From the NCBI GenBank assembly GCA_017430725.1, contig JAFRMK010000006.1, forward strand, positions 1-64,000: a stretch of 64,000 nucleotides of DNA, written 5' to 3'. Under the pieces are notes generated by a model that was not told the origin of the DNA, made no database searches, and saw only the letters and a program-made list of their open reading frames with translations. This document shows positions 61,287 to 64,000 of this stretch, in pieces. How positions within the stretch are numbered: position 1 is the first letter of the stretch; each line of letters opens with the position of its first letter. A program made the position numbers and the translations under genes. The DNA is from Candidatus Saccharimonadota bacterium. GTDB lineage: Bacteria; Patescibacteriota; Saccharimonadia; Saccharimonadales; Saccharimonadaceae.

Positions 61287-63371
61287 TTAACGCGACCTCC
61301 TGATTAGTTGTTTGCGAAGGACGAAGCTTGGGACGATACCGAGAAGCGTGATGACGAGGATTTTAAGTATGGCGTCGGAGGTTTGGGGGTTGGAGATTGA
61401 GTCGGGGACTACGACATCGTCGCCCTCTGTGCGAATGGGTTCTTCTATTGGATCAGGGTCAAGGCTTTCGTCTCTTGCGTTGTTATCAAACAGATACAGG
61501 GCCGCTAGAGTTTTGGCTGGTCCGTATTTGACCGGGAACTGGGCTGCGCCCTCCGCCCCAGCCATAAAATACTTATCGAATGAACTTGAGTACCGGAGGA
61601 GCGTACCCATGACGGCATTAATAGCCGTAGGCTGCACATCATCAATAATGATACTGATTGCGTGATCATCCTTGGGAGCATAGCGGTTATTTGCACTATC
61701 AAACGCAAGCGTAATTCCAATACCGCCCCAAGTTTCTTGGTAACCATCGTCTTCTGGGCAAAGCTTCAGCGACTGACTACTATATGTCCCCGCGTAGCAT
61801 CCGGTACTCTCGTCAAGCGTGAGCGTAGCGCTAAGATTATTTGCGCCATGGAGAGAACCGGTTTGGCCGTTTGGTATGAAATAATGCTGAGTCGCAGCCT
61901 CGGGGTCCATCTCCGCTACCGAATAATCAACATAATACTTACCCAAGGCTTCATCGTATTGAGCAGCCCTTGTAACGGTTCTGGGCATTTGCGTTGTGCC
62001 CATTTTAGCAGTCACATCGTAACCATTTTCTGTTTTAACAATTTTTGATCCATCTGAGGCAGTATATTCTCCGGTCGACTCATCATAACTAAAAACATAC
62101 TCTTGGTCAGAGCCGCCAAACATAAGCCCATAGAGCCTATTCGCGTCTACAACCATTCTGCCATCAGCACGATACATCACAAGATCGGTAATATCCGTTT
62201 CTTTAATACCAGTGTTTGGCACCCGCTCTACTGCATAACTGGTGCCGTAGTCAAGTTTTTGCAACTGCACAGAAAGGTCTCTAGTCAAGGTTAAGTTTTT
62301 TGCCTCAATACCCGATGGGACGCTAGTTTCTGTAGCGCTATATCGCCCGAAAGGCACTTTCGAAATAACGATTGTGCCGGTTTCGTCAGTTGCAAATTCC
62401 TCAACATTGCCGTTAGCTGAATATTGATAGAAGCCATCCTTAATTTTTGTCGCCTTGACGCCATCTACGACGTAAGTTGCACCATGAACTGGTTGGTCGT
62501 TTTCATTCAACCGCCGAATCATAATATTGCCGCTGAGGAGGACTTTGGCTTTGTATGCATCGGGCGCCGTATTTCCTTCATCAAAATAAAGCTCTTTTAC
62601 GCTACCGTTGTCCAGATAGCTAGTATCACTAATAGCTTTAACGCCCAATGTGTCACTGGCATCTTCTGAGATATTCACAGAAAATAGAACTTCGAATGGA
62701 TTGCCATCAGCATAATTGAACGAACGAAAAGTATTATTACTAGATTTAGCCCATTCAAGCCGCACGACAAAGGCTTCGCTAACGCCATCAATTTCAAGGT
62801 CTGAAGCGCTAGCAGTGACAAGCTGATAGTTCGAGCTAGGAATAATTTGGTCGCCAACTTTTACGACAATCGACGATTTGTCGAGTGACATATAATCTGG
62901 TATATATGCGCCAATTGCGTATGATAGAACTGGCTTTGTGTTATCTACGTCAAAGTATCTCTCGCCTGCCATCTTAAGAGAGATGTCAATTTTATCCCCT
63001 GGTTTTGCAGTGCGATATTGCCAATTTTTGCTACCATCACTTTCGGTAATTAAATATGTCTCGTCCGTAAAGGCGATACCCTCACCGTCATGGCCCCACA
63101 TGGTTTTTTCTTCGGAAGCGTCATTAAAGAGGACGCTGGGTGATGCGCTCTGGTTACAACTTAGGCTACTATCGGGATTTGACGGCAGACACTCATCGTC
63201 AGAAAACGGGTGCAACAATCGAAAAATACTGACAGATTGATGGTCCACTTCTCCTGTCTGTCGCAAAATGCTTGATGCGTTGGCGCCATGGACTATTATC
63301 ATGGAGGAAGCCAGAATTGCGCCGGAGCATATCGCTAGTCTTATTAATTTATGGTTGTTTTTCACGCGCAT
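61287..63371 (-). CDS. NPQT-motif surface protein 4
   Basis: A 694-residue secreted protein: a signal peptide (about 8-31; LIRLAICSGAILASSMIIVH), TMWGHDGEGIAFTDETYL and RTAKPGDKIDI, a CnaB/SpaA-like domain (about 290-370; GATYVVDGVKATKI, GRYSATETSVPSG), Cys repeats (TGCYAGTY..LCPEDDGYQ), NPQTSD, helix and KQLIRRSR. It starts 1 nt after the stop of the upstream partial gene. Confidence 0.85.
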   Translation of the reverse strand: MRVKNNHKLIRLAICSGAILASSMIIVHGANASSILRQTGEVDHQSVSIFRLLHPFSDDECLPSNPDSSLSCNQSASPSVLFNDASEEKTMWGHDGEGIAFTDETYLITESDGSKNWQYRTAKPGDKIDISLKMAGERYFDVDNTKPVLSYAIGAYIPDYMSLDKSSIVVKVGDQIIPSSNYQLVTASASDLEIDGVSEAFVVRLEWAKSSNNTFRSFNYADGNPFEVLFSVNISEDASDTLGVKAISDTSYLDNGSVKELYFDEGNTAPDAYKAKVLLSGNIMIRRLNENDQPVHGATYVVDGVKATKIKDGFYQYSANGNVEEFATDETGTIVISKVPFGRYSATETSVPSGIEAKNLTLTRDLSVQLQKLDYGTSYAVERVPNTGIKETDITDLVMYRADGRMVVDANRLYGLMFGGSDQEYVFSYDESTGEYTASDGSKIVKTENGYDVTAKMGTTQMPRTVTRAAQYDEALGKYYVDYSVAEMDPEAATQHYFIPNGQTGSLHGANNLSATLTLDESTGCYAGTYSSQSLKLCPEDDGYQETWGGIGITLAFDSANNRYAPKDDHAISIIIDDVQPTAINAVMGTLLRYSSSFDKYFMAGAEGAAQFPVKYGPAKTLAALYLFDNNARDESLDPDPIEEPIRTEGDDVVVPDSISNPQTSDAILKILVITLLGIVPSFVLRKQLIRRSR

Positions 63372-63372
63372 C

Positions 63373-63999
63373 TTAGTTTACTCTCCTAGTTAGCCGTTTA
63401 CGAACAATGTAAAGTGGAAGTGTACCGATAGCTGCAATGGTGATAGATTTTAAGAAAGCATCGCCGGTCTGTGGGTTGACGATGTCTTCTGGCATTGTTC
63501 CCGAACCAGAAGTTTTCTCCCGGAACAAGAATTCGGTTCCGAGAACGGTCTGCGGAGCAGTGTTAAGCAGCCATAATGTCTCGTCCATGAACATGTAGTG
63601 GGCTCCTATTTGCGGGATCACGACTATGGGATAATTGCCCAATAAGCGAAGCTCTGAATCGGACTCTTCTTCTATTGAGATAATCGCCGAAGATGATTCG
63701 ACATATCCGTCGACGCCTTCGTCATAAACACAATGTACGCCAATATTATAGGAGCCGGAACTCAAGGCCATTTCTTCGATGAAATAATAACCAGATTCTC
63801 CATCGGAACACATGGTTATAGTTGCGTTCTCCTCCTGCAAAACACCTTCATAGCAGCCAGTTTCATTATTTAGGAAAAGCGCGTTGGGTTGGTCCCCCGT
63901 AACAAAAGTAGCCTGATCGCCATTAATAGTTAACTGGAGATTGTTATTTCTCGTATTATTTATTCGAGCCAAATACTTATTGAGCGTCGAATCATACAC
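63373..63999 (-). CDS. NPQT-motif surface protein 5 (5' end outside the window)
   Basis: The last 208 residues of another family member: TGCYEGVLQEENATITMCSD and GESGYYF form the two-Cys repeat, followed by the C-terminal NPQTGD, helix and RKRLTRRVN. The N-terminal half lies beyond 63999. It is the first visible gene of the three-gene operon, and its promoter is not in view. Confidence 0.8.
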   Translation of the reverse strand: MYDSTLNKYLARINNTRNNNLQLTINGDQATFVTGDQPNALFLNNETGCYEGVLQEENATITMCSDGESGYYFIEEMALSSGSYNIGVHCVYDEGVDGYVESSSAIISIEEESDSELRLLGNYPIVVIPQIGAHYMFMDETLWLLNTAPQTVLGTEFLFREKTSGSGTMPEDIVNPQTGDAFLKSITIAAIGTLPLYIVRKRLTRRVN

Positions 64000-64000
64000 G

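Overview
The window most resembles a Candidatus Saccharibacteria (TM7/CPR) chromosome. This is inferred from gene content, since no rRNA is present. The signs are streamlined essential genes packed end to end (recA-recX, tilS, rsmA, metG, tsaE-tsaB, rny, rnhA, rpsT, rplS), very short TsaB and MetRS, type IV pilus genes, ComEC, surface-protein families, and a diversity-generating retroelement (DGR). TGA serves as a stop (for example at the end of tsaE), so the standard code applies. Many genes seem to be transcribed without a leader: a -10 box lies 6-7 nt before the start codon.

Layout. 1-2.4 kb: the 3' end of an EcoRI-type adenine methyltransferase gene carrying an AAGC tetranucleotide tract and staggered copies of its C-terminal domain in different frames, then a DUF262-HNH nuclease and an Mrr-type restriction enzyme. 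2.5-10.5 kb: a small structured RNA or attenuator, rubrerythrin, a secreted HNH nuclease, RNase HII fused to YraN, L19, a PilB-type ATPase, a SpoU methylase, RimK with a retropepsin-like protease, a PH-domain protein and a pilin. 10.5-14.5 kb: a complete DGR downstream of tRNA-Met, with a secreted target gene and its variable repeat, Avd, reverse transcriptase, and template repeat. Of 27 VR/TR differences, 25 are at template adenines. 14.5-18.7 kb: GlgB and a sortase-type surface protein. 18.7-33.1 kb: mainly housekeeping genes.

33.1-45.8 kb holds two paralogous pairs (a one-pass membrane protein plus a 1045- or 1261-residue secreted protein), followed by four pseudopilin or PilX-like genes. 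This looks like a surface or pilus apparatus. 45.8-53.2 kb carries tRNAs, RNase HI, a CYTH protein, S20, a degenerate DHH protein, an unlisted 31-residue basic protein, a surface protein, a serine-recombinase remnant next to a CAT tRNA, a DivIC-like protein and initiator tRNA.

53.3-64 kb is an accessory region. A 5.7-kb segment bounded by 41-bp inverted repeats carries a surface protein, a frameshifted paralogue of the DGR target and a DUF4143 ATPase. It is followed by a three-gene operon of NPQT-motif surface proteins that runs off the window.

The common theme is surface and defence variability: a slippage-driven choice of methyltransferase C-termini, DGR diversification of a wall-anchored protein, a 5-bp duplication that switches off its paralogue, and an expanded family of sorted surface proteins. 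The two most interesting items are the three-frame methyltransferase tail array (1-455) and the DGR with its leader, hairpins and template (10678-14530).
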